64,000 nt of DNA from Rathayibacter sp. VKM Ac-2804 (GCF_009866655.1 NZ_CP047420.1:3410001-3474000); one strand, 5' to 3'; shown: positions 1 through 8,824, numbered from the stretch's first letter. Translations and numbers: made by a program. Notes: a model not told the origin generated them from the sequence alone.

Positions 1-2160
1 GTGAGCCAGCTCGGCTTCCTGACCGTCGCGGTCGGCTTCGGCTCGCGCGACGCGGCGCTCGCCGGGCTCACCCTGCTGATCGGCCACGCGCTGTTCAAGG
101 CGCTCCTGTTCCTCGCCGTCGGCATCGTCGACCACCGCGCCGGCACCCGCGACCTGCGCAAGCTCAGCGGTCTCGGCCGCCAGGCGCCGGTGCTCGCGGG
201 CGCCGCGCTGCTCGGCGTGCTCTCGATGGCCGGCATCCCGCCGCTGCTCGGCTTCGTCGCCAAGGAGGCGGTCTTCACCAGCCTGCTGTCCGCGATCGAG
301 CAGGGCTCGTTCTGGGCCTGGGTCGCGCTGATCGGACTCGTGCTCGGCTCGATCCTCACCGTCGCCTATTCGGCCCGCTTCTTCTGGGGCGCGTTCGCCC
401 GCAAGAAGGGCCTCGAGGACACCCACCTCCACGCGGAGCCGTGGACCTTCACCGCACCCACCGTCGTCCTCGCCGTCGTGAGCGTCGTCGGCGGCATCGG
501 CGCGTCCCTCCTCGACCCGCTGGTCGCGGTGTACGCGGACACGCTCCCCTACGGCGCCCCCGACGCCGACCCGCAGCTCGCCGCGGCGGCCGAGGAGTCC
601 GACCACGGCGGCTACCACCTCGCGCTCTGGCACGGCTTCGAGCCGGCCCTCGCGCTCAGCGCCCTGGTCATCGCGATCGGCCTGCTGCTCTTCGCGAAGC
701 GGATCGCGGTCGCGCGGATCCAGTCCCGGGTCCCGAACACGATCGACTCCGCCGAGGGCTACTGGGCGACCGTCCGCTGGCTCGACCGCGTCGCCAGCAC
801 GGTCACCGAGTTCGTCCAGCGCGGCTCGCTCCCCCGCTACCTGACGGTGATCTTCGCGGTCTTCGTCCTCGGCGTCGGCGGCGCCGCGGCGCTGAACCGC
901 ACCTGGCCCGGCGACCTCGTCTTCTGGGACTCGCCCGGCCAGCTCGCCGTCGCCGCCGTGATGATCCTCGCGGCGATCCTCTGCGCCGTCGCGCGCAACC
1001 GCGTCGCCGCCGTGCTGCTCGCCGGCGCCACCGGCTACGGGATGGTCGCCCTCTTCGCGATCCAGGGCGCCCCGGACCTCGCGCTCACCCAGGCGCTGAT
1101 CGAGACGATCACGCTGGTCGTCTTCGTCCTCGTGCTGCGCCGCCTCCCCACCCGGATCGCGCAGAAGCACCAGCCGATGCGCAAGCGCCTGCGCGCGGTC
1201 ATCGGCATCGCGGTCGGAGCGGTCATGGCCCTCGCCGCGACGATCGCCCTCGGCGCCCGCACCGCGACCCCGATCTCCGTCGACCTCCCCCGCCTCGCGT
1301 ACGAGGAGGGCAAGGGCCGCAACATCGTCAACGTCCTGCTCGTCGACATCCGAGCCTGGGACACCATGGGCGAGATCTCCGTGCTCGTCGTGGTCGCCAC
1401 CGGTGTCGCGAGCCTGATCTTCCTCTCCAGCCGGGCCGGCGGCGCCCCGCGTCTCGAGCACCCGACCGCCGCCGACCGCGAGGAGCGGGCGACCGACCTC
1501 ACCGCGCCCTCGGCCGACGCGGAGAAGACCGGCGACCGCGGCTCCTGGCTGGTCGCCGGCCGGACGCTCCGCCCCGAGAACCGCTCGATCGTGCTCGAGG
1601 TGCTGGTGCGCCTGCTCTTCCACCCCGCGATGATCGTCTCGGTCTACCTGCTCTTCACCGGTCACAACACCCCGGGTGGAGGCTTCGCGGGCGGTCTGCT
1701 CGCCGGTCTCGCACTCGTCGCGCGCTACCTCGCCGGCGGCCGGTTCGAGCTCGGCGAGGCCGCGCCGATCGACGCGGGCAAGGTCCTCGGCCTCGGCCTG
1801 CTCTTCGCGGTCGGCACCGCCGTCTCCTCGCTCGCCTTCGGCCTCGAGGTGCTCGAGTCGAGCTGGCTCGACCTCTACCTTCCCGTCCTCGGCGAGCTGC
1901 ACCTGGGCACCTCCACCCTCTTCGACATCGGCGTGTACCTGATCGTGATCGGCCTGACCCTCGACATCCTCCGCAGCCTCGGCGGCGAGGTCGACCGCCA
2001 CGGCGAGGAGGCCGAGCAGGGCGACCCCTCGGGCGACGGCGTCACCCACTCGACCGACAGCACCCCCGGACCCGGCGCCGGCACGGTCGACGGCCTCGAG
2101 ACCAAGCTGCCGACCGGGTCGACCGTCGTCGGCGGACCGGGCAGGGGGGACGAAGCATGA
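1..2160 (+). CDS. mrpA: Mrp antiporter subunit A/B fusion, 5' end missing
   Basis: Large membrane subunit of the Mrp-type multisubunit Na+/H+ antiporter. The visible 719 residues begin inside the NuoL-like proton channel domain: the first residues SQLGFLT match the internal (T)VSQLG motif of that family, so the GTG at base 1 is an internal valine codon and the true start lies upstream of the window. Further on are the channel motif VAKEAVF, a DUF4040-like helix pair (about residues 315-380, with QGAPDLALTQ) and an MrpB domain (about residues 525-660, with FTGHNTPGGGFAGG). Fusion of MrpA and MrpB is known in this family and explains why no separate mrpB follows. The stop overlaps the mrpC start by 4 nt (ATGA), so the genes are translationally coupled. 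Identification is firm; only the 5' end is unknown. Confidence 0.93.
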   Translation: MSQLGFLTVAVGFGSRDAALAGLTLLIGHALFKALLFLAVGIVDHRAGTRDLRKLSGLGRQAPVLAGAALLGVLSMAGIPPLLGFVAKEAVFTSLLSAIEQGSFWAWVALIGLVLGSILTVAYSARFFWGAFARKKGLEDTHLHAEPWTFTAPTVVLAVVSVVGGIGASLLDPLVAVYADTLPYGAPDADPQLAAAAEESDHGGYHLALWHGFEPALALSALVIAIGLLLFAKRIAVARIQSRVPNTIDSAEGYWATVRWLDRVASTVTEFVQRGSLPRYLTVIFAVFVLGVGGAAALNRTWPGDLVFWDSPGQLAVAAVMILAAILCAVARNRVAAVLLAGATGYGMVALFAIQGAPDLALTQALIETITLVVFVLVLRRLPTRIAQKHQPMRKRLRAVIGIAVGAVMALAATIALGARTATPISVDLPRLAYEEGKGRNIVNVLLVDIRAWDTMGEISVLVVVATGVASLIFLSSRAGGAPRLEHPTAADREERATDLTAPSADAEKTGDRGSWLVAGRTLRPENRSIVLEVLVRLLFHPAMIVSVYLLFTGHNTPGGGFAGGLLAGLALVARYLAGGRFELGEAAPIDAGKVLGLGLLFAVGTAVSSLAFGLEVLESSWLDLYLPVLGELHLGTSTLFDIGVYLIVIGLTLDILRSLGGEVDRHGEEAEQGDPSGDGVTHSTDSTPGPGAGTVDGLETKLPTGSTVVGGPGRGDEA

Positions 2161-2657
2161 GCATCACCCTCGTCCTCGTCGTCGTGATGGCGGTGATGTA
2201 CGCGGCGGGCGTCTACCAGATGCTCGAGCGCAGCCTCACCCGGATCCTGATCGGCTTCCTCCTGGTCGGCAACGCGACGAACATCCTGATCCTGCTGATG
2301 GCGGGCCGCTCGGGAGAGGCGCCGTTCGTCACCGATGACGGCCGCTCCTACGAGCAGATCGCCGAGGAGATGGCCGACCCGCTGCCGCAGGCGCTGATCC
2401 TGACGGCGATCGTGATCACCTTCGGAGTGTCCGCCTTCCTCCTCGCGATGATCTACCGGCGCTGGCGCCTCGCCAACGCCGACCAGGTCGAGGACGACGA
2501 GAACGACGCCTCCGTCCGCGCGGACGCGGCCGGCATCTCGGCCCAGACCACCGCCGACGACCGGGCCCTGGACGTGCTGCTCGAGTCCAGCGACGAGGGC
2601 ACCGCCTCGAAGCACGCGGAGAGCGCCATGACCGACGACAGGAAGGAGGACCGATGA
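2157..2657 (+). CDS. mrpC: Mrp antiporter subunit C
   Basis: NuoK-like small membrane subunit of the Mrp antiporter. It has three predicted membrane helices (about residues 3-20, 29-47 and 80-103) and the family motif GNATNILIL followed by DPLPQALILTAIVI, equivalent to the NuoK core. The protein is 166 residues, longer than the usual 110-120, because of an acidic hydrophilic C-terminal tail of about 55 residues. A strong GGGGGGA ribosome site lies just before the ATG at 2157, which overlaps the mrpA stop. Its own stop overlaps the mrpD start by 4 nt. Confidence 0.93.
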   Translation: MSITLVLVVVMAVMYAAGVYQMLERSLTRILIGFLLVGNATNILILLMAGRSGEAPFVTDDGRSYEQIAEEMADPLPQALILTAIVITFGVSAFLLAMIYRRWRLANADQVEDDENDASVRADAAGISAQTTADDRALDVLLESSDEGTASKHAESAMTDDRKEDR

Positions 2658-4249
2658 ACGTGCTGATCCCCCTCGTCGTCACCCTCCCCCTGCTGGGAGC
2701 CGCCGTCGCGCTCGTGCTCGGCCGGCACCGCCGCGCGCAGATCACGGTCAACATCGTCACGCTGTCGACGGTGCTCGTGATCTCCTCCGTGCTGCTCGTC
2801 CTCGTCCTCACCGGCCAGGAGGGCGGCAGCGCCGTCTACGTGGGCGGCTGGGAGCCGCCGTGGGGCATCGTGCTGGTCGTCGATCCGCTCGCCGCCCTGA
2901 TGCTCGTGATCACCTCGGTCACGCTGCTCGGCGTCCTGCTGTTCTCGGTCGGCCAGGGCCTGGTCGACGGCAACCGCGAGACGCCGGTCACGATCTTCCA
3001 CCCGACCTATCTGATCCTCTCGGCGGGCATCCTCAACGCCTTCGTCGCGGGCGACCTCTTCAACCTCTACGTCGGCTTCGAGATCCTGCTCGCGGCGAGC
3101 TACGTGCTGATCACCCTCGGCGGCACCGCGCCGCGGATCCGGGCGGGCACGACCTACGTGGTCGTCAGCCTGGTCTCGAGCGTGTTCTTCCTCTCCGCGA
3201 TCGGCCTGCTCTACGGCGCCACCGGCACCGTCAACATGGCGCAGCTGTCGATCCGGATCGCCGAGCTGCCCGCCGACGTCCAGCTGGTGCTGCACGTGGT
3301 GCTGCTGCTGGGCTTCGGGATCAAGGCCGCGGTCTTCCCGCTGTCGTTCTGGCTGCCCGACTCCTATCCCACCGCTCCGGCGCCGGTCACGGCCGTGTTC
3401 GCCGGCCTGCTCACCAAGGTCGGCGTCTACGCGCTGATCCGCACCGAGACGCTGCTCTTCCCGGGCGGCAGGCTCACCGAGGTGCTGATGGTGGTCGCGC
3501 TGCTGACGCTGATCGTCGGCATCCTCGGCGCCGTCGCGCAGGCGGACATCAAGCGGATGCTCTCCTTCACGCTGGTCTCGCACATCGGCTACATGGTCTT
3601 CGGCATCGCGATCGGCACGGAGGCGGGCTACGCCGCGACGATCTTCTACGTGATCCACCACATCACCGTGCAGACCACGCTCTTCCTCGCGACCGGGCTG
3701 ATCGAGCGCGTCGGCGGCACCACGTCGATCCTCCGGCTCGGCGGGCTGCTGAAGGCCTCGCCGCTGCTGGCGCTTCTCTATTTCATCCCCGCGATGAACC
3801 TCGGCGGCATCCCGCCGTTCACCGGCTTCCTCGGCAAGGTCGGCCTCTTCGTCGCCGGCACCGAGTCGGCTGCGGACCAGCCCTCCTGGCTGATCTGGGC
3901 GGTCATCGCCGCGGGCGCCGTCACCTCGCTGCTCACCCTCTACGCCGTCGCCCGCGTCTGGAACATGGCGTTCTGGCGCCGCCAGGAGGAGGTGCCCGGC
4001 TACGAGTCCCCGCTGATCGACCAGCTGCAGGAGGACCCGCACGACACCGGCACCGTCCGCACGCGGCACTCGCCGCCGATGATGGTCCTCGCGACCGCCG
4101 GCATGGTCGTCTTCGGCGTGGGCCTGACGATCGCCGCCGGTCCGCTCTACGACGCCAGCGAGCGAGCCGCCGCCGCGGTCGCCGATCCCTCCACCTACAT
4201 CGCCACCGTCTACCGCGACTCGTCCTTCGGAGAGGAGGGCCCCCGATGA
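2654..4249 (+). CDS. mrpD: Mrp antiporter subunit D
   Basis: NuoN/NuoL-type proton-translocating membrane subunit, 531 residues, full length for the family. Around 14 hydrophobic helices are visible, with the channel motifs GDLFNLYVGFE, KAAVFPLSFWLPDSYPTAP and QADIKRMLSFTLVSHIGYM, including the buried lysines and the conserved glutamate of the family. The start ATG at 2654 follows AGGAGG and overlaps the mrpC stop. It is the fourth coupled gene of the operon and acts in the cytoplasmic membrane together with MrpA. Confidence 0.95.
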   Translation: MNVLIPLVVTLPLLGAAVALVLGRHRRAQITVNIVTLSTVLVISSVLLVLVLTGQEGGSAVYVGGWEPPWGIVLVVDPLAALMLVITSVTLLGVLLFSVGQGLVDGNRETPVTIFHPTYLILSAGILNAFVAGDLFNLYVGFEILLAASYVLITLGGTAPRIRAGTTYVVVSLVSSVFFLSAIGLLYGATGTVNMAQLSIRIAELPADVQLVLHVVLLLGFGIKAAVFPLSFWLPDSYPTAPAPVTAVFAGLLTKVGVYALIRTETLLFPGGRLTEVLMVVALLTLIVGILGAVAQADIKRMLSFTLVSHIGYMVFGIAIGTEAGYAATIFYVIHHITVQTTLFLATGLIERVGGTTSILRLGGLLKASPLLALLYFIPAMNLGGIPPFTGFLGKVGLFVAGTESAADQPSWLIWAVIAAGAVTSLLTLYAVARVWNMAFWRRQEEVPGYESPLIDQLQEDPHDTGTVRTRHSPPMMVLATAGMVVFGVGLTIAAGPLYDASERAAAAVADPSTYIATVYRDSSFGEEGPR

Positions 4250-4818
4250 GCCCCCGCCGCCGCGTCGACTTCTGGAACCGGTTCGCGATGTTCGTGACCC
4301 TGGTCGGCATCTGGGTGCTGCTCTGGGACGACGTCTCGGTGCTCTCGATCGTCTCGGGCTTCCTCGTCGCGCTGATCATCACCCGCGTCTTCTACCTGCC
4401 GCCGGTGGAGTTCTCGAACCGGGTGAACCCCTGGCACCTGCTGGTCTTCCTGCTGCGCCTCGCGCTCGACATCGCGGTCGCGTCCGTCCGCGTCTCGTAC
4501 CAGATCCTCACCCTGCCGGTCCCGGTGCGCAACGCGATCGTCGCCGTGCACCTGCGCAGCCGCTCCGAGGGGATGCTGGTCTGGACCACCGAGGCCGTCT
4601 CGCTCGTGCCCGGCTCGCTCGTGATCGACGTCGACCCCCAGCTGAACGTCCTCTACCTGCACGTCCTCGGCGTCACCCACGACGAGGGCCACCGGATCGA
4701 CGAGGTCCGCCGCACGGTCCTGCGCACCGAGGCGCGCATCGTCCGGGCGATCGGCTCGCGCGAGGACGTCGCCCGGGTCGGCGAGCCGCTGGGCGAGGAC
4801 GCGGGGGTGCTCCGATGA
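4246..4818 (+). CDS. mrpE: Mrp antiporter subunit E
   Basis: Small membrane subunit of the Mrp complex, 190 residues. It has two or three N-terminal helices followed by a soluble domain carrying the typical MrpE stretch around EGMLVWTTEAVSLVPGS and LNVLYLHVL. The ATG at 4246 overlaps the mrpD stop (ATGA), and the last codons overlap the mrpF start at 4815. MrpE is needed for assembly or full activity of the antiporter in characterised systems. It is somewhat longer than the usual 160 residues because of an extended C-terminus. Confidence 0.92.
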   Translation: MSPRRRVDFWNRFAMFVTLVGIWVLLWDDVSVLSIVSGFLVALIITRVFYLPPVEFSNRVNPWHLLVFLLRLALDIAVASVRVSYQILTLPVPVRNAIVAVHLRSRSEGMLVWTTEAVSLVPGSLVIDVDPQLNVLYLHVLGVTHDEGHRIDEVRRTVLRTEARIVRAIGSREDVARVGEPLGEDAGVLR

Positions 4819-5081
4819 TCGACTGGCTCGTCTGGATCCTGGTGCCGATCTTCGGCGCGGCCGCCCTGCTCGCGCTCGTGCGCATCCTGATCGGCCCGTC
4901 GGTGCTGGACCGCGTGGTCGCCGCCGACGTGCTCGTGGCGACGATCCTCTGCGGCCTCGGCGCCGAGATGGCGATCAACCACCACGCGACGACGCTGCCG
5001 GTCGCGCTCGGGCTCGCGCTGTTCGCGGTCTTCGGCTCGATCAGCGTCGCCAAGTTCATGGCCAACCGCGAGGAGGACTGA
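4815..5081 (+). CDS. mrpF: Mrp antiporter subunit F
   Basis: Short three-helix membrane protein of 88 residues, the usual size for MrpF/MnhF. The motif RILIGPSVLDRVVAADV is characteristic of the family, followed by a helix ending in FGSISVAKF. The ATG overlaps the mrpE stop by 4 nt (ATGA), and one base separates its stop from the mrpG start. It is part of the small-subunit half of the antiporter. Confidence 0.93.
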   Translation: MIDWLVWILVPIFGAAALLALVRILIGPSVLDRVVAADVLVATILCGLGAEMAINHHATTLPVALGLALFAVFGSISVAKFMANREED

Positions 5082-5082
5082 C

Positions 5083-5535
5083 ATGGACGTCTTCTTCGAC
5101 GTCGTCACCGCCGTGCTCGTCATCGTCGGCGGACTGCTCTCGCTGATCGCCGCGATCGGGCTGCTCCGCTTCGGCGATCTGCTCTCCCGGATGCACGCGG
5201 GCACGAAACCTCAGGTGCTCGGCATCATCTGCGTGATGCTCGCCGTCGCGATCCGGAACCCCGGCTTCGCCGCCGCGGGCACCGTCGTCCTCGTGATCGG
5301 CTTCCAGCTGCTGACCGTGCCGATCTCGGCGCACATGGTGGGTCGCGCGGCCTACCGGGCCGAGGCGGTCTCCACCGGCTACCTCGTCTCGGACGAGCTC
5401 GCCGACGCCGTCCAGCGCGCGGACGACGCCTCGCGTGCGACGGGCCCGGAGACGGCGCACGCCTCGGACGAGGCCGCCGAGCGCTCGAGCGCCCCGCAGC
5501 CCGAGGACGAGGACGGCCCGGCCGCGACGGCCTAG
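5083..5535 (+). CDS. mrpG: Mrp antiporter subunit G
   Basis: Three-helix MrpG/MnhG subunit, 150 residues, with the family signature IGLLRFGDLLSRMHAGTKP near residues 25-44. The core ends near residue 110; the last 40 residues are an acidic, alanine-rich tail not needed by the fold. It is the last gene of the operon. Its stop codon overlaps the stop of a small convergent gene on the minus strand, so the two transcripts must overlap here. Confidence 0.92.
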   Translation: MDVFFDVVTAVLVIVGGLLSLIAAIGLLRFGDLLSRMHAGTKPQVLGIICVMLAVAIRNPGFAAAGTVVLVIGFQLLTVPISAHMVGRAAYRAEAVSTGYLVSDELADAVQRADDASRATGPETAHASDEAAERSSAPQPEDEDGPAATA

Positions 5536-5681
5536 CCCCCGGTCATCGTGCGGAGCGCGAAGCCGCCGACGGCGAGCGTCACCGCGAACAGCCCGCCGAC
5601 GAGCAGCACCAGCAGCGGCACCACCCAGAGCAGGGCCCTTCGGCGTCGGGTGCGGGCGGCTTCGGGGGTCTCTTCGCTCAC
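5532..5681 (-). CDS. small single-span membrane protein, unknown function
   Basis: A 49-residue open frame with a charged N-terminus (SEETPEAARTRRRR) followed by one strong hydrophobic helix (LLWVVPLLVLLVGGLFAV) and a short tail; this is the layout of a small membrane protein. Support for a real gene comes from its start: a TAGGGT hexamer lies exactly 6 nt upstream of the GTG, the same leaderless promoter arrangement seen at many genes of this window. It converges on mrpG and shares a divergent promoter region with the alpha-glucosidase. No family was recognised. Confidence 0.6.
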   Translation of the reverse strand: MSEETPEAARTRRRRALLWVVPLLVLLVGGLFAVTLAVGGFALRTMTGG

Positions 5682-5687
5682 CCGTCG

Positions 5688-5693
5688 ACCCTA
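5688..5693 (-). promoter_or_regulatory. leaderless -10 box for small membrane protein
   Basis: TAGGGT on the minus strand, 6 nt before the GTG at 5681; supports that tiny gene and its start. Confidence 0.55.
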
Positions 5694-5739
5694 GGCCAGA
5701 CGGGCGCCCCGCCGGGCCGGCCTGCTCCGGGCCGCCCGC

Positions 5740-5745
5740 TACCCT
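5740..5745 (+). promoter_or_regulatory. leaderless -10 box for alpha-glucosidase
   Basis: TACCCT ends 7 nt before the ATG at 5753, and no ribosome site is present. The expected transcript starts at or next to the start codon. Confidence 0.6.
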
Positions 5746-5752
5746 TGATGCC

Positions 5753-7498
5753 ATGACCCTGGACTCCGCTCTCTCCGGCGCGCCCGAGAACTCCTCCGCG
5801 CCCGAGAACTCCCCCGTCTCGTTCCCGGAGGCGGCCGACCGGCCCGGCGCGGAGTGGTGGCGCACCGCGGTCATCTACCAGATCTACCCGCGCTCCTTCG
5901 CAGACGCCGACGGCGACGGCATCGGCGACCTCCCCGGCATCACCTCGCGGCTCGACAGCCTCGCCGAGCTCGGCATCGACGCGATCTGGCTCTCCCCCTT
6001 CATGACCTCGCCGCAGAAGGACGCCGGCTACGACGTCGCCGACTACTGCGACGTCGACCCGCTGTTCGGCTCGCTGGCCGACTTCGACGCGATGCTCGCC
6101 CGCGCCCACGCTCTCGGGATCCGCGTGATCGTCGACCTCGTCCCCAACCACTCCTCGAGCGCGCACCGCTGGTTCCAGGCCGCGCTGGCCGCTCCCGCCG
6201 GCAGTGACGAGCGCGCCCGCTACCTCTTCCGCGACGGCCGCGGCGCCTCGGGCGAGCTGCCGCCGAACAACTGGGAGTCGGTCTTCGGCGGCCCCGCCTG
6301 GACGCGCGTCACCGAGCCCGACGGCGCGCCCGGCCAGTGGTACCTGCACCTCTTCGACACCTCGCAGCCCGACTTCGACTGGACGGACAACTGGGTGCGC
6401 GAGCGCTTCCGCGAGGTCCTGCGCTTCTGGCTCGACCGCGGCGTCGACGGCTTCCGCGTCGACGTGGCGCACGGGATGATCAAGGCCGAGGGCCTGCCCG
6501 ACTACACCCCGCCCGCCGACAGCGGCTCGATGGGCGGCGTGGCGCCGGGCGACGACGCCGAGCCCGTCACCGCTCCCTACTGGGCGCAGGACGGCGTGCA
6601 CGAGATCTACCGCGACTGGCACGCGCTGCTCGCCGAGTACCCGGCCGACCGCGTGCTCTGCGCGGAGGCGTGGGTGCAGCCGCTCTCGAAGCTCGCCCGC
6701 TGGGTGCGCCCCGACGAGATGCATCAGGCCTTCAACTTCGCCTACCTCGAGACGCCGTGGGCCGGGCCCGCGCTGCGCGACATCATCGACTCCTCGCTGA
6801 GCTCGTTCGCCGCGGTCGGCGCGCCCTCGACCTGGGTGCTCTCGAACCACGACGTCGTGCGCCACGCGAGCCGCCTGGCCCTGACCGCCGACAACCCGCA
6901 GGGCTACGGCATCGGCCCGCGCACGCCCGGCCTGCCCGACCCGGTGCTCGGCCTCCGCCGCGCGCGGGCCGCGACGGCGCTGATGCTCGCGCTGCCCGGC
7001 TCCGCCTACGTCTACCAGGGCGAGGAGCTCGGCCTGCCCGAGGCGATCGACCTGCCCGACGCGGCACGTCAGGACCCGACCTGGTTCCGCACGAACGGCG
7101 AGCGCTACGGCCGCGACGGCTGCCGGGTGCCGCTGCCCTGGGAGGCGGAGGCGCCCGCGTACGGCTTCAACGACTCCGGCGACTCCTGGCTCCCCCAGCC
7201 GGGCGACTGGGCGCCGTTCGCGCGCGACCGCCAGGTCGGCGTCGAGGGGTCGACGCTCGAGCTCTACCGGGCGCTGCTCGCGGTGCGCCGCGCGGAGGAC
7301 CTCGGCTCGGGCGCGATCGAGTGGCTCGAGGGCTACCCGGAGGAGGTCGTGGCGTTCCGCAACGGCGACCTCACCGTGATCGCCAACACCGGCTCGTCGC
7401 TGGTGGAGCTCCCGGTCGGCACGGTCGTGCTCTCCTCGGAGGAGCTGCACGAGCCGGCCCTGCCGGGCGACACGACGGTCTGGCTGCGCGAGGGCTGA
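5753..7498 (+). CDS. GH13 alpha-glucosidase (oligo-1,6-glucosidase/maltase type)
   Basis: Cytoplasmic glycoside hydrolase family 13 enzyme of 581 residues that should release glucose from short alpha-glucosides such as maltose or isomaltose. The N-terminal WWRTAVIYQIYPRSF is typical. The four GH13 regions are intact: DLVPNH (near 128), GFRVDVAHG with nucleophile D237, CAEAW with acid/base E305, and SNHD with D367. No signal peptide is seen; the first 30 residues are a low-complexity lead. The start ATG is fixed by a TACCCT -10 box 7 nt upstream (leaderless). The gene stands alone, and which alpha linkage it prefers cannot be read from the sequence. Confidence 0.88.
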   Translation: MTLDSALSGAPENSSAPENSPVSFPEAADRPGAEWWRTAVIYQIYPRSFADADGDGIGDLPGITSRLDSLAELGIDAIWLSPFMTSPQKDAGYDVADYCDVDPLFGSLADFDAMLARAHALGIRVIVDLVPNHSSSAHRWFQAALAAPAGSDERARYLFRDGRGASGELPPNNWESVFGGPAWTRVTEPDGAPGQWYLHLFDTSQPDFDWTDNWVRERFREVLRFWLDRGVDGFRVDVAHGMIKAEGLPDYTPPADSGSMGGVAPGDDAEPVTAPYWAQDGVHEIYRDWHALLAEYPADRVLCAEAWVQPLSKLARWVRPDEMHQAFNFAYLETPWAGPALRDIIDSSLSSFAAVGAPSTWVLSNHDVVRHASRLALTADNPQGYGIGPRTPGLPDPVLGLRRARAATALMLALPGSAYVYQGEELGLPEAIDLPDAARQDPTWFRTNGERYGRDGCRVPLPWEAEAPAYGFNDSGDSWLPQPGDWAPFARDRQVGVEGSTLELYRALLAVRRAEDLGSGAIEWLEGYPEEVVAFRNGDLTVIANTGSSLVELPVGTVVLSSEELHEPALPGDTTVWLREG

Positions 7499-7512
7499 CG
7501 TCCGGCTCCAGG

Positions 7513-7597
7513 GTTCGATCTGCAGGCGATCGGCCGCCGCGGGCTGCGCTCCTGCGGCGGAACGGGCGCTCGGGCGTGGATCGCCTGCAGATCGAAC
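7513..7597. repeat. 19-bp perfect inverted repeat between convergent genes
   Basis: Arms 7513-7531 and 7579-7597 (GTTCGATCTGCAGGCGATC and its exact complement) are separated by 47 nt. It sits in the only free space between the alpha-glucosidase and the M23 peptidase, which converge here. It could act as a bidirectional terminator or be a member of a dispersed repeat family different from the CATGCTGGTCGAG family. Confidence 0.75.
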
Positions 7598-7621
7598 GGG
7601 AGCAGGCGGGCGGGAGGCGGC

Positions 7622-8575
7622 TCAGCGCCCGGCGTTCGCCTTCAGCCAGAGGTAGGAGTCGACCTTGGTCACGCCGTCGAGGCGGATCTCGAAGTGCAGG
7701 TGCGGCCCGGTCGACATGCCGGTCGTGCCGACGAGGCCGAGCAGCTGGCCGACCTTGACCGGGTCGCCCTCGTTGACCGCCGCGGTGCCGTGCTGCATGT
7801 GCGCGTAGACGCTCGAGACGAGCTGGCCGTCGATCTCGTGGTCGACGATGACGTGCACGCCCAGCGAGCCCTCGCCGTCGATCACGGTGCGGACCACGCC
7901 GTCGGCGATCGCCTGGATCGGCGAGCCGTTCCCCGGGTTGAAGTCGGTCCCGCCGTGGTTGACCGAGCAGCCCGCGCAGTTGCGGTAGCCGAAGCGGTCG
8001 CCCACCGGCACGCCGACCGCGAAGGGCCACTGGATCGAGGCGTTCGGGTCGTTGGTGAAGCCCGCGTCGGAGGTGCGGCCGATGGCGGCGATGTCCGTCT
8101 GGGTCTTGCGCTCCTGCACGCCGAAGCCGTCGCGGGCGACGGTCTCCGCGCTGACCTCGCCGGTCGTGAACGACTGCGCGCCGCGGTCGACGGTGCCGCC
8201 GGGCGCGACGACGAGGTTCTGCGCCTGCACGTCCTCGGCGGTGAGGAGCGACGTGGCCGGCAGCGAGGTCGCGGCCACCATCGCGGCGACGAACGAGAGC
8301 GCGACGAGCCCGCCGATGCGGCGGCTCGAGCGCACCGGCCGCAGCGGCGCGACCCGGGGAGCCGAGACGGGCGAGGGCGGCGTGGAGCGGACGGAGGCGA
8401 CGCGGAGCTCGGCGTCGCGCAGGTCGGCCGCACCGACGGCCACTCCCTCGGCCTGCGCATCGGCGGCGAGGGCCTGGGCGCGCTCGCGCTCACGCAGCTC
8501 GCGACGGGTGAGGGGTGGGAGGGATTCGCCGGGGGTCGATGCGGAGGCAGCGGGCAAAGGCGAATCGGGGCTCAC
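7622..8575 (-). CDS. M23 family metallopeptidase, membrane-anchored
   Basis: Predicted cell-wall endopeptidase of the lysostaphin/LytM type, 317 residues. A cytoplasmic N-terminus rich in charged residues is followed by one membrane helix (about residues 88-112, GGLVALSFVAAMVAAT) and an extracytoplasmic C-terminal M23 domain. The zinc site is intact: NHGGTD gives H204 and D208, and GPHLHFEI gives H292 and H294. The start is GTG at 8575; the preceding region has only a weak ribosome site. It probably cleaves peptide cross-links in peptidoglycan, but the C-terminal domain could also be regulatory. Confidence 0.88.
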   Translation of the reverse strand: MSPDSPLPAASASTPGESLPPLTRRELRERERAQALAADAQAEGVAVGAADLRDAELRVASVRSTPPSPVSAPRVAPLRPVRSSRRIGGLVALSFVAAMVAATSLPATSLLTAEDVQAQNLVVAPGGTVDRGAQSFTTGEVSAETVARDGFGVQERKTQTDIAAIGRTSDAGFTNDPNASIQWPFAVGVPVGDRFGYRNCAGCSVNHGGTDFNPGNGSPIQAIADGVVRTVIDGEGSLGVHVIVDHEIDGQLVSSVYAHMQHGTAAVNEGDPVKVGQLLGLVGTTGMSTGPHLHFEIRLDGVTKVDSYLWLKANAGR

Positions 8576-8824
8576 GAAATCCGGATCTTCCGTCGGGGGC
8601 AGGGGACGAGGGGCGCTCCGCCAGGGAGTCGAAGCGCTTCTCGGGGATCCGCGACCGCATCCTGTGCGAATGTCACGAATTCATAAAGGATAACCACGGA
8701 CTCCCGATCCGGCCAGAGCGGGTCGCCTCGAGGCCGGATCCTCGTCGTCCGGTCCGCGCGCGGCGCTCGGATCCTGCGCGATCATGCGCGCGCATGCACC
8801 GACTCCGCGCGGAGTCGGCTCCGC
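8576..8824. other. intergenic region upstream of the M23 gene, no gene seen
   Basis: Contains an AT-richer patch (about 8676-8695) that, read on the minus strand, holds TATCCT and could be the promoter of the M23 gene with a leader of about 110 nt. No known riboswitch was recognised. Near 8783-8796 there is a 14-bp palindrome (CATGCGC and its complement). Confidence 0.4.
8799..8818 (-). terminator. hairpin downstream of inositol monophosphatase gene
   Basis: A perfect 20-bp palindrome (half-site CCGACTCCGC) begins 6 nt after the stop of the minus-strand gene ending at 8825. There is no U-tract, as is usual in such GC-rich genomes; terminator function is inferred from position and symmetry. 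Confidence 0.45.

Noticed and set aside
1..3. GTG at base 1 as true start of mrpA
   Set aside because: It begins in the middle of a conserved NuoL-type motif; the family has about 200 more residues upstream.
8576..8700. c-di-AMP (ydaO) riboswitch before the M23 gene
   Set aside because: Such leaders precede wall hydrolase genes in actinobacteria, but the roughly 110-nt leader shows none of the conserved ydaO blocks that I could recognise.
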